Source of the DNA: Synergistaceae bacterium UBA6083
GTDB taxonomy: Bacteria; Synergistota; Synergistia; Synergistales; 79-D21
Length of the DNA stretch: 64,000 bases
Assembly: GCA_002436015.1 (NCBI GenBank)
Contig: DIXJ01000007.1
Span: 38,186 to 102,185 of the forward strand
Direction: 5' to 3'
Below are positions 33,685 to 41,779 of the stretch, one piece after another. The notes under the pieces were generated by a model. The model saw nothing but the letters and a program-made list of their open reading frames with translations. It did no database searches and was not told the origin of the DNA. The stretch's first letter is position 1. Each line of letters begins with the position of its first letter. The position numbers and the translations under genes were made by a program.

Positions 33685-33777
33685 CGAATCACCCCTATCG
33701 GGCAGGATCGCGCCGGTCGCACACTGCACGACCGGCGCATTATAAATATTATAGGACAGAGAGGTCCTATGCGTCGA
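33685..33777 (-). promoter_or_regulatory. Probable internal promoter and 5' hairpin upstream of def
   Basis: Between rpsA and def are two TATAAT boxes on the minus strand (33748-33753 and 33739-33744). A possible -35 TCGACG (33772-33777) lies 18 bases before the first. A 10-bp perfect hairpin (GCGCCGGTCG at 33729-33738, partner at 33710-33719) follows. It lacks a T run, so it looks more like a 5' leader structure than a terminator. Confidence 0.5.
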
Positions 33778-35269
33778 GCATGTTCTTCAGGACGTCGCCG
33801 ATCGTCACGGAGGTGTCGTCGGGCTGGTAGGCCGGCTCGTGGGACTTGCGCGATTCAGGTGCGCGCCTGGGGCGTGCCTCATCGCGACCCTTACGGTCTT
33901 CGTCGCGGTTCTTCCTTTCCTTCTCATCTTCGATTGCGCTGAGGCTGAGGCGGATGCGGCGTTCCGCGGGATTGATCTCGAGGATGCGAGCCACGATTTC
34001 CTGCCCTTCCTGGAGGACATCGCCAGGTTTTTCCACACGCTGCCGGCTCAGCTGGGAAATGTGGATCAATCCCTCGACCCCTTCCTCAAGCTGGACGAAA
34101 GCGCCGAAATCAGCAAGGCGAACCACCTTCACGGGAACGTCCTGGCGCGCCTGGAAGCGCTCCTCCACTCCGTTCCAGGGATCATTGAGCTGCTTGTAGC
34201 CAAGCCCGATCCGCTTGCGGTCCATGTCCACCTCGAGAACCTGCACTTCAACCGACTGCCCCTTGCGGAGGACTTCCTTGGGATGCTTGATCCTGTGCCA
34301 GCTGAGGTCGCCGATGTGGATGAGTCCCTCGATGCCGGGTTCGATCTCGACGAAGGCCCCAAAGTCCGTCAGGTTTGTAACGGTACCGGTGGTCCGGTCG
34401 CCGATATGCCAGCGCTCTGAAACGGTTTCCCACGGATCCTGCAAGGTTTGGCGGATGCTCAGGGAGATCCTGTTCGTCTCCTTGTCCAGTCCCAGCACCT
34501 TGACCTTTATGGTGTCGCCGCGCTTGTATTGTTCGCGGGGCTTCACGTTTCGCTGCCAGGCGATTTCGCTGATGTGGACCAGGCCCTCCATGTCGTTCCC
34601 GAGGGAGATGAAAATGCCGAAGGAAGTGATGCTGCTGACGGTCCCTTCGACGACATCCCCTTCGGTGACCCTGGAGTAGAAGTTTTCACGCTGGGACTGG
34701 GCCTCGCGCTCCACAAGTTCACGGCGGGAAAGGACGAGGCGCCTCTTGCTTCGTTCCTTCTCGAGGATCTTGACGTTGAACGTTTCGCCTACGAAACGCC
34801 CGGGATTGACTCCCCTGCCTTCCTGGGCGAGGTGAGAAATCGGAATGAATCCTTCTATGCCGCAGCAGTCGACAATCAGGCCGCCCTTGATCTTCCTGAG
34901 GCCTGACACGGAAAGGATCTCGTTCTCCGAGGACTCTTTCTCGATGCGGCTCCAACGCTCGTCGAATTCGGGTCTCCAGCGGCTGACCAATAGCTGGGCT
35001 TCCTCGCCCTGGCCAACGTTGACAACCTGGACGCGGACTTTGTCCCCCTTTTGCGGTTCGGAGGCCTCGTCCACCAGGACGCGGTGTGTCCACTCCGAGC
35101 GAGGCAGGAATCCCTCGCACTTGTAGTTGACGTTCACCAGCCAACCCGTTTCAGTCGAGCCGACGATCTCACCTTCAACGACTTTGCCCTTGTGAATCTC
35201 TTCACTGAGGTAGCCGTCGTACATGCTTTCCATGCTTTCCTTGTTGATGTCGTTCATTTCCTCAACCAT
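33767..35269 (-). CDS. rpsA: 30S ribosomal protein S1
   Basis: 500 residues with five S1 RNA-binding repeats: about 27-95 (EGEIVGSTETGWLVNVNYKC), 113-180, 200-270 (EGTVSSITSFGIFISLGNDM), 287-355 (TGTVTNLTDFGAFVEIEPGI) and 372-440 (FGAFVQLEEGVEGLIHISQL). The C-terminal 55 residues are highly charged, low-complexity Arg/Asp/Glu. It recruits mRNA to the 30S subunit. It directly abuts ispH, an order also common in Clostridia, where the two may even be fused. Confidence 0.93.
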   Translation of the reverse strand: MVEEMNDINKESMESMYDGYLSEEIHKGKVVEGEIVGSTETGWLVNVNYKCEGFLPRSEWTHRVLVDEASEPQKGDKVRVQVVNVGQGEEAQLLVSRWRPEFDERWSRIEKESSENEILSVSGLRKIKGGLIVDCCGIEGFIPISHLAQEGRGVNPGRFVGETFNVKILEKERSKRRLVLSRRELVEREAQSQRENFYSRVTEGDVVEGTVSSITSFGIFISLGNDMEGLVHISEIAWQRNVKPREQYKRGDTIKVKVLGLDKETNRISLSIRQTLQDPWETVSERWHIGDRTTGTVTNLTDFGAFVEIEPGIEGLIHIGDLSWHRIKHPKEVLRKGQSVEVQVLEVDMDRKRIGLGYKQLNDPWNGVEERFQARQDVPVKVVRLADFGAFVQLEEGVEGLIHISQLSRQRVEKPGDVLQEGQEIVARILEINPAERRIRLSLSAIEDEKERKNRDEDRKGRDEARPRRAPESRKSHEPAYQPDDTSVTIGDVLKNMLDA

Positions 35270-36124
35270 TCAGTCCATCCCCCTTGGCGACCTTGCGCTC
35301 TCGAGTGTTGAAATAAGTTGCCGGATCAGCCATTCCGGCGTGCTTGCGCCGGCGGCGATTCCGATGTTCTCCTTTTCCCGAACCCACCCCCCATCCAGTT
35401 CTTCGTAATGCTCTATCCATAGAGTGGATACGCCCGCCTCGCGGGAAATCTCCACCAGTTTCCCTGTGTTTGCGCTGTTTTTACCGCCGATGACGATCAT
35501 TCCGTCCACGCGTGGCGCAAGGTCCATGACGGCTTGCTGTCTTTCCAGTGTGGCCCCGCAGATCGTGTTGAAAACCCGCAGTTCTTCCGTGTGCGTCAAA
35601 AGGCCCCGAACTACCTTTTCAAGAAGGGATACCTTTTGGGTGGTCTGGCAGACAAGGCCGATCTTTCCGTTCCTCGCATCGGGCGAGATTTCAGAGGCGT
35701 TTCCCACGACACGGGCCCCTTCACCCGCATACCCCATGATACCCTGGACTTCGGGATGGCTGGCGTCGCCCACAATGACCAGGCGATACCCCTCCTGTCT
35801 CAGGAGTGCCGCTTTTTCCTGGACGTTGCGGACAAAGGGACATGTCCCGTCCACGATTCGATCTGTCCGGCGAAGCAGGGAAGCGCGCACTTCGGGAGAA
35901 ACGCCATGGGCTCGAATGAAGGCGGGTTGACCTGGAGGGATGTCAGCGGGATCCTTGACAACCACGAGACCGAGTTTTTCAAGTCTTTCGATCTCCTGGG
36001 GATTATGTATGGGGCTTCCAAGGCCGTAGATCTTTCCGACGTTTTCAAGCGCGTTTTCGAGTTCAGAAATGGCTCTTCTTACGCCAAAACAGAGACCCGT
36101 AGGTCTCGCCACCGTCACCTTCAA
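35270..36124 (-). CDS. ispH: 4-hydroxy-3-methylbut-2-enyl diphosphate reductase
   Basis: Last enzyme of the MEP isoprenoid pathway, giving IPP and DMAPP. 284 residues with the three cluster cysteines in TGLCFGVRRAI, DGTCPFVRNVQEKA and NTICGATLERQQAV. Other conserved blocks are GLGSPIHNPQEIERLEKLGL, IRAHGVSPEVR and VIGGKNSANTGKLVEI. It overlaps miaA (ATGA) and ends exactly where rpsA begins. MiaA uses DMAPP, so the adjacency links product and consumer. Confidence 0.98.
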   Translation of the reverse strand: MKVTVARPTGLCFGVRRAISELENALENVGKIYGLGSPIHNPQEIERLEKLGLVVVKDPADIPPGQPAFIRAHGVSPEVRASLLRRTDRIVDGTCPFVRNVQEKAALLRQEGYRLVIVGDASHPEVQGIMGYAGEGARVVGNASEISPDARNGKIGLVCQTTQKVSLLEKVVRGLLTHTEELRVFNTICGATLERQQAVMDLAPRVDGMIVIGGKNSANTGKLVEISREAGVSTLWIEHYEELDGGWVREKENIGIAAGASTPEWLIRQLISTLESARSPRGMD

Positions 36125-37080
36125 ATCCGACCGCCTCGCTGGCTTTCCGCTATTTTCCGCAGGATATCGCCTTGCAGCGACTTCCCTTCCGAACGAGTCA
36201 TATCATACCACACGGCGGGTTCAAACTTTGAAAACCAGGTCATCTGCCTCCGGGCGAATGCGCAGGTAGCCCGGATATACCCTTCCATGGCCTCTTCTAT
36301 GGAAATCCGGCCGCGATTAAAAGCCACAAGTTCCCTGTACCCGAGTCCCTGCATCGACGGATAGCGCTCGTCGATGCCCTTTTCAAGAAGAGACGCCACC
36401 TCCTCCGGAAAGCCGCCTTCAAACTGCTGCAGGGCCCTGAGGCGGATTCGTTTCCGGGTCTCTTCCCTGTTCCGGTTGAGCCCGACATAGAGAGTCCTTG
36501 CGGGGAAGGCCATTGGCTCGCGTGTCAGAAACACTTCCGATGGGGGGCGCCCGGTGAGGGCGTGGATCTCCAGGGCACGGACGATGCGAACGGCATCGTT
36601 CGGATGGATCCTGCCAGCGGTTTCCTCGTCGATGATCCGCAGCCGCCGGTGCATTTCCTCTTTCCCCTCGCGCCTGAGCGACTCTTCCAATCCAAACCGT
36701 ATGGCCGGGTCCGAGGCCAGGTTTCCCGTGAGTGCACCGGACAAAAGAGCCCTGAAATAGAAAGGGGTTCCCCCTACAAGGAGAACGGTTTTTCCCCTGG
36801 AACGGATTCCGTCGATGACGATTCGGGCCTCGTCGGCAAAGCGGGATGCAGAGAACCTTTCGGTGGGCTCAGCGACGTCGATGAGGTGATGCGGGATCCT
36901 TTCCCGCTCGGCCCGGGTCGCTTTGGCGGTTCCTATGTCAAGTTGCCGGTAGACCTGGCGGGAATCGACAGAGATTATCTCGGCGTTCAGGGACTCTGCC
37001 AAGTCGAGGCTGAGTTCAGTCTTGCCGACGGCCGTCGGTCCGATGATCGCCACCAGTTGGGGCAGTTCAGGGTTTTCCAT
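36121..37080 (-). CDS. miaA: tRNA dimethylallyltransferase
   Basis: Transfers a dimethylallyl group to A37 of tRNAs that read codons starting with U. 319 residues, full length. P-loop IIGPTAVGKTELSLDLAES, ISVDSRQVYRQLDIGTAKAT, PHHLIDVAEPTERFSASRFA and LVGGTPFYFRALLSG are visible. YPSMQGLGYRELVAF and FARRQMTWFSKFE close the C-terminal part. It is one base after mutL and overlaps ispH. Confidence 0.97.
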   Translation of the reverse strand: MENPELPQLVAIIGPTAVGKTELSLDLAESLNAEIISVDSRQVYRQLDIGTAKATRAERERIPHHLIDVAEPTERFSASRFADEARIVIDGIRSRGKTVLLVGGTPFYFRALLSGALTGNLASDPAIRFGLEESLRREGKEEMHRRLRIIDEETAGRIHPNDAVRIVRALEIHALTGRPPSEVFLTREPMAFPARTLYVGLNRNREETRKRIRLRALQQFEGGFPEEVASLLEKGIDERYPSMQGLGYRELVAFNRGRISIEEAMEGYIRATCAFARRQMTWFSKFEPAVWYDMTRSEGKSLQGDILRKIAESQRGGRI

Positions 37081-37081
37081 G

Positions 37082-38767
37082 TCAGTCCCTCCTGCCGAAG
37101 TGACGTTTCATCTGGGCTCCCGCAAGCCTTAGGAGGGTCGGGCGTCCGTGGGGGCAGGCTTGCGGCGTGCGGGACCTGCCAAGTTGCCGCCATAGGGCGA
37201 GAGCTTCTTCGGGAGTGAAACGATGCCCGAGCTTGACGGCTCCGTGGCAGGCGGCGTAGGCCCAACGTCCTGCAAGGCGGGTTCCCAGCGGTTCCCCGGA
37301 ATTTTCATCCAGGGCATCGAGGGTTCCCCTCAAAAGGTCGGCCGGAGAAACCGACTCGAGTCCCTTGCAGGATGGAATCGCTTGCAGGAGCATCGTGCCG
37401 TCATCCCTCCCGAGAAAAGAAAAACCGAGAGCGGACAGTTCTTCCCCGTGTTCCGCTGCACCGGAGGAAAGGCTTGGGGAGAGCTCCTGCCCGAGCCCAA
37501 GCCGCTGGGAGGGGACAGGTCCTTCAAGGGCCCTGTTCAGCTCGTCGAAGAGGACACGCTCGTGAGCCGCATGCGGATCCATGAGCACGAGATCGTCTCC
37601 TTCGGAGTAGACAAGGAATCCCTCGGAAAAACTGCCCAGGAAGGACACTTCTTCCGTTGTGGCGTCGTCCCTTGGAGCGCCTGGCGGAAAAAAAGGAGAG
37701 GGTTGGGCATTCCCCTCGCTGGGAGAAGCGGCCCGCGACCAGGGTGAGATTTCGGCCTGGTTGATCAGGAAGGGAGAAGGCGGGGTGCCTGGGACTGAAA
37801 GGACAGGTAGGTCGGTTCCCACGGAGAGAAGGGCTTTCGCCGCCCCATGGACGGCTTCGTAGATGGCTCCCGAGTTGCGGAATCGGACCTCTGCCTTAGC
37901 CGGGTGGATATTCACGTCCACCTCGCCGGGTGGGCAATCGACCAGGATGACCCACTCCCCTGCCGTTTCGGGACCCAGTGCGAAGAGTGCCGACCGGATC
38001 GTTGGTTCTGTGACCCTGCGGCTGTTAACGAAAGACAGGACTTCCGTGCGCTTTCCCGGCCTTGCGTTTGCCCGCCAGGCTTCCGCCCGGATCGTTCCCC
38101 TGTCGAAGCGGGCGACCCTGACGTCCGAAGTTCCCAGGATGCTTTCGAGGGCTTCCCTGCGGCCCCCTCCCTCCCACCGGAAAAGGATTTTTCCGTCGGC
38201 GACAAGGAGAAGCGCAACATGAGGGGCAGCAAGGGCCGTTTCCTGGATGACCTTCAGGATTCTCCTTTGTTCCGCCGGCGAACCCTTCAGGAATTTCCGC
38301 CTGGCAGGCAGGTTGAAGAAGAGGTCATCGACCTGGACCCGTGTTCCTGCGGCAGTTTCGACGGCTCCCCCCGAGACGGCATGTCCCCCCTCGATGCGAA
38401 GAAAGGCTCCTTCTGGCGAGCTGCCCTGTCGGCTCCTGATCTCGAAACGGCTCACTGTGGCGATGCTGGCAAGGGCTTCCCCGCGGAATCCCAGCGTCGA
38501 GATCCTCTCCAGGTCTTCGATTCCTTCAAGCTTGCTGGTGGCGAATCTTTCAACGGCGAGTGGGACCTCGTCGGCGGGAATCCCGTGGCCGTCATCCTCC
38601 ACGACGATGGAAAGCGTCCCGCCCTGGACGAGTCGTATCGTCACGCGGGCGGCCCCTGCATCGAGGGCGTTTTCGAGCAGTTCCTTCACGACGGAAGCCG
38701 GGCGCTCGATGACTTCCCCTGCAGCAATCCGGTGAGTGACGTCTTCCGGGAGTCGCTTGATGGTCAT
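37082..38767 (-). CDS. mutL: DNA mismatch repair protein MutL
   Basis: 561 residues. The GHKL ATPase has IAAGEVIERPASVVKELLEN, VEDDGHGIPADEVPLAVERF, STLGFRGEALASIATVS and AAGTRVQVDDLFFNLPARRK. The C-terminal part holds LMDPHAAHERVLFDEL, ACHGAVKLGHRF and QACPHGRPTLLRL, which correspond to the endonuclease-type metal motifs. The first deviates from DQHA(x)2E(x)4E (Gln to Pro, last Glu to Asp). It couples MutS mismatch recognition to strand removal; mutS is immediately upstream. Confidence 0.96.
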   Translation of the reverse strand: MTIKRLPEDVTHRIAAGEVIERPASVVKELLENALDAGAARVTIRLVQGGTLSIVVEDDGHGIPADEVPLAVERFATSKLEGIEDLERISTLGFRGEALASIATVSRFEIRSRQGSSPEGAFLRIEGGHAVSGGAVETAAGTRVQVDDLFFNLPARRKFLKGSPAEQRRILKVIQETALAAPHVALLLVADGKILFRWEGGGRREALESILGTSDVRVARFDRGTIRAEAWRANARPGKRTEVLSFVNSRRVTEPTIRSALFALGPETAGEWVILVDCPPGEVDVNIHPAKAEVRFRNSGAIYEAVHGAAKALLSVGTDLPVLSVPGTPPSPFLINQAEISPWSRAASPSEGNAQPSPFFPPGAPRDDATTEEVSFLGSFSEGFLVYSEGDDLVLMDPHAAHERVLFDELNRALEGPVPSQRLGLGQELSPSLSSGAAEHGEELSALGFSFLGRDDGTMLLQAIPSCKGLESVSPADLLRGTLDALDENSGEPLGTRLAGRWAYAACHGAVKLGHRFTPEEALALWRQLGRSRTPQACPHGRPTLLRLAGAQMKRHFGRRD

Positions 38768-41349
38768 CAGGCACGCACCTCCCTTGAACGCTCCTTGAGG
38801 CGGTAGAGGATTTCCAGCGCGGCCATCGGGCTGAGGCGATCCGGCTCAATAGCGGCGATTTCGTCCAGCAGAGCTTCCTGGTCCGTCGGGAAAAGAGTGA
38901 GCTGTGCCCTTAAGGGTTCAATGGAGGGCTCGATTTCCTCGTGAAGCTTTCCTTTTGGTTGTTTCTCGAATCCTTCGAGGAGGGACTGGGCTCTCAGCAC
39001 GACGGATTCGGGGATGCCGGCCAGGCGTGCAACCTCGATCCCGTAGGAACGATCCGCGGGTCCATGCTTGACCCGGTGGAGGAAACGGATCCCATGCTCC
39101 GACTCCTCTACTGCCATGGACAGGTTCATGATCTCCGGAAAACGCCTTTCCAGGGCCGTCAATTCGTGGAAGTGGGTTGCGAAAAGGACAAGAGGGCGAC
39201 AGTCAAAGCGGGCATGGAGGTGCTCGAGGACGGCCCATGCGATGCTCATCCCGTCGTAGGTGGAGGTTCCGCGTCCCACTTCGTCAAGCACCACGAAGCT
39301 CCGGTTCGTCAGGTTGTTCAGGATTTGGGCGGTTTCAAGCATTTCCACGAGGAACGTGCTGCGGCCAAGGGCAAGTTCGTCATGGGCGCCGATCCGGGTG
39401 AAGATGCGGTCAACGAGGCCGATTTCGGCATCCTCTGCCGGGACGAAACTTCCCATCTGGGCCATGATCACGAGCAGGGCGGCCATCCTTAGGTAAGTGG
39501 ATTTGCCAGCCATGTTCGGCCCGGTCAGGATCGCAATCCTCTTCCCGTTACGGTCAAGCCGGACCTTGTTCGGGGTGTAGGGATCGTTGCCAAGCGCAAG
39601 CTCCACGACGGGGTGGCGCCCACCCGAAATCCGGATTGACTCCCCATCGTTCACGAGGGGCCTCACGTAATGCCTCTCCCAGGCCACGTCGGCGAGGGAA
39701 GCCAGGCAATCGAGTCGTGCCAAAACCTGGCCTGTCTTCTGTATCTCTCCCGCGTGGGCTATGGTCCTTTCCCGGAGGGTTTCATAGATAAGGGTCTCGC
39801 GCCGTTCCACTTCTTCGGAGGCCTTCATGATTTTTTCTTCGTAGGATTTGAGCTCGGGCGTCACGAACCTCTCGGCGGAAACGAGGGTCTGCCTCCGGGT
39901 ATATTCCGCCGGGACCTTTTCCAGCTGCGACCGGGGGATTTCGATGTAATAGCCGAAAACCCGGTTGCTGCCGACCTTCAGATTCGGGATGCCGGTTCGA
40001 GTGCGTTCCTGGCTGGTGTAGGAGCTGAGCCAGTCCCCGGCTTGGTTCGCGAGGGAGCGCCATTCGTCCAGTTCGGGGTCGGCACCTGCGCGGATGACTC
40101 CTCCGTCCCGCAAGCTCCGCGGCGGGTTGTCCGAGAGGACGGCGGAAAGGTCTTCCAGGCAGGCGGAAAGATCCGGCACCTCCGACAGGAATCCATCAAG
40201 GGGGGTCTTATGCCCGAGGAAGAGCAGGGCCGGGATTTCCGCCAGGGTGTCACGTATTCCGGCAAGGTCCAGCGGAGAACCGAGATTGAGAGAAAGCCTT
40301 CCTACGGACCTTTCCACATCGCGGCAGCGTTGGAGGCAATCCATGAGGCGGCAGCGAATTCCCGGTTCGTCCTTGAGGGTTCCGACGGCATCCTGCCTTG
40401 CATGGATCATTTCCAGGTCCATCAGCGGCCGGAGAATCCAATCCCTCAACAGTCGCTTTCCCATGGGAGTCCGGCAACGGTTCAGCGCATCGTACAGGGA
40501 AATGGAGCCGGCCTCCAGGAGTTCGAGGTTTTTCTGGGATTGGGCGTCGATCCGGAGGCTCGATTCCCCTGAAAGCGGATAAAGGCGCAGCACATGACGG
40601 GAAAGGCCGAACTGGGTTTCTTCGAAATAGCGAAGGATTGCGCTCGCCGAACCGGCTGCCGGGTCTCCGTCGTCAAGCCCGAAGATTCTCAAGCTCGGGA
40701 TGTTCCACCTTCTGCATAGCCAGGCTTCACCCGGCCGGGGGTCAAAAAGCGTCCTGTCTTTTTCGGATACGAGGCAGGAAACAGGCAATGCCTGGGCCAG
40801 GAGTGATTTCAGCTTTTCCGGGCATGGACGGGGAACAAGCACTTCCAGGGGATCAAAAGCCGCCAGGAGTCCCAGGGTGCCGATCGGGTCCAGTGTTCCC
40901 GCCTCGAGGCGTCCCGAACCCGGATGAAGAAGGGCGAGAGAGAAGTGGTTCTCACGTTCAAAGAGGGCGGCAAGCCTGCCTTCCCCCTTGGCGTCCTCGG
41001 GAACGTAGGTTCCCGGGGTCACGATCCGTACGACCCGGCGTTCGACGAGTGTCCGTCCGTCCGGTTCCGTCACCTGGTCGCAGATCGCGACCTTTCTCCC
41101 AGCTTTCACCAGTTTTTCAAGGTACGGGTCAATGGCATGATGAGGGACGCCTGCCATCGGGATCTTCTTTTCGCTGTCCCTGGCGGTGAGAGCGATGTCG
41201 AGAAGCCTGGAAGCCTCTTTGGCATCCTCGAAGAACATCTCGTAGAAGTCACCCATGCGGAAGAAGAGGAGGCAGTCCGGGTAAGCCCGCTTCCAGGTGA
41301 AATATTGTTCAAGCATGGGGGTCATGGATACGTCGGGGTTCGGGATCAT
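38767..41349 (-). CDS. mutS: DNA mismatch repair protein MutS
   Basis: 860 residues. The mismatch-binding domain has the FRMGDFYEMFFEDAKEAS motif with the Phe-x-Glu contact. The core ATPase has TGPNMAGKSTYLRMAALLVI (Walker A), FLVEMLETAQILNNL, and FVVLDEVGRGTSTYDGMSIA (Walker B) followed by LFATHFHELTALE. It starts 4 bases inside the end of ruvX and ends on the first base of the mutL start codon, so the set is coupled. Confidence 0.98.
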   Translation of the reverse strand: MIPNPDVSMTPMLEQYFTWKRAYPDCLLFFRMGDFYEMFFEDAKEASRLLDIALTARDSEKKIPMAGVPHHAIDPYLEKLVKAGRKVAICDQVTEPDGRTLVERRVVRIVTPGTYVPEDAKGEGRLAALFERENHFSLALLHPGSGRLEAGTLDPIGTLGLLAAFDPLEVLVPRPCPEKLKSLLAQALPVSCLVSEKDRTLFDPRPGEAWLCRRWNIPSLRIFGLDDGDPAAGSASAILRYFEETQFGLSRHVLRLYPLSGESSLRIDAQSQKNLELLEAGSISLYDALNRCRTPMGKRLLRDWILRPLMDLEMIHARQDAVGTLKDEPGIRCRLMDCLQRCRDVERSVGRLSLNLGSPLDLAGIRDTLAEIPALLFLGHKTPLDGFLSEVPDLSACLEDLSAVLSDNPPRSLRDGGVIRAGADPELDEWRSLANQAGDWLSSYTSQERTRTGIPNLKVGSNRVFGYYIEIPRSQLEKVPAEYTRRQTLVSAERFVTPELKSYEEKIMKASEEVERRETLIYETLRERTIAHAGEIQKTGQVLARLDCLASLADVAWERHYVRPLVNDGESIRISGGRHPVVELALGNDPYTPNKVRLDRNGKRIAILTGPNMAGKSTYLRMAALLVIMAQMGSFVPAEDAEIGLVDRIFTRIGAHDELALGRSTFLVEMLETAQILNNLTNRSFVVLDEVGRGTSTYDGMSIAWAVLEHLHARFDCRPLVLFATHFHELTALERRFPEIMNLSMAVEESEHGIRFLHRVKHGPADRSYGIEVARLAGIPESVVLRAQSLLEGFEKQPKGKLHEEIEPSIEPLRAQLTLFPTDQEALLDEIAAIEPDRLSPMAALEILYRLKERSREVRA

Positions 41350-41771
41350 TCTTCCCTTGTCCTCCGCCTGTCAAGGAAATCCTGGAGGAAGATGGCCGCG
41401 GCGACCTTGTCGACACGGTTCCGCCTCCTCCTTGAATCAATGTTGCTTTCGATCAGGATCTGGTGAGCTCGCGTCGTCGTGAAACGTTCGTCCATGAATT
41501 CCACGGGAATAGGGGCAATTTCCCGGGCAACGGTCTCGGCTATCCTGCGGATTTTTTCCGCCTCGGGCCCTTCAAGGCCTGTCGTACGGACAGGAAGCCC
41601 GATGACGATACGGTCGACGGGAGCGGATTCGACGACGAGTCGCTTAAGTTCGTCCAGCCATTCGTCCTCGACGCGCCAGACGGCGATCCCCTGGGCGAAC
41701 ATGCCCAGGGGATCGGTCATCGCGACTCCGATTCGAACGGTCCCGAGATCAAGCCCGATAAGTCGTCCCAT
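41346..41771 (-). CDS. ruvX: Putative Holliday junction resolvase / pre-16S rRNA nuclease
   Basis: 141 residues from the ATG at 41771; an in-frame TTG directly before it is possible. RNase H-like fold with GLDLGTVRIGVAMTDPLG, VIGLPVRTTGLEG and FMDERFTTTRAHQIL, the YqgF/RuvX signature. It lies between alaS and mutS, as in many Firmicutes. Confidence 0.94.
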   Translation of the reverse strand: MGRLIGLDLGTVRIGVAMTDPLGMFAQGIAVWRVEDEWLDELKRLVVESAPVDRIVIGLPVRTTGLEGPEAEKIRRIAETVAREIAPIPVEFMDERFTTTRAHQILIESNIDSRRRRNRVDKVAAAIFLQDFLDRRRTREE

Positions 41772-41779
41772 CAACCTGT

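Noticed and set aside
33710..33738. GC hairpin as an rpsA terminator
   Set aside because: No T run follows on the minus strand and TATAAT boxes precede it, so a leader structure is more likely.
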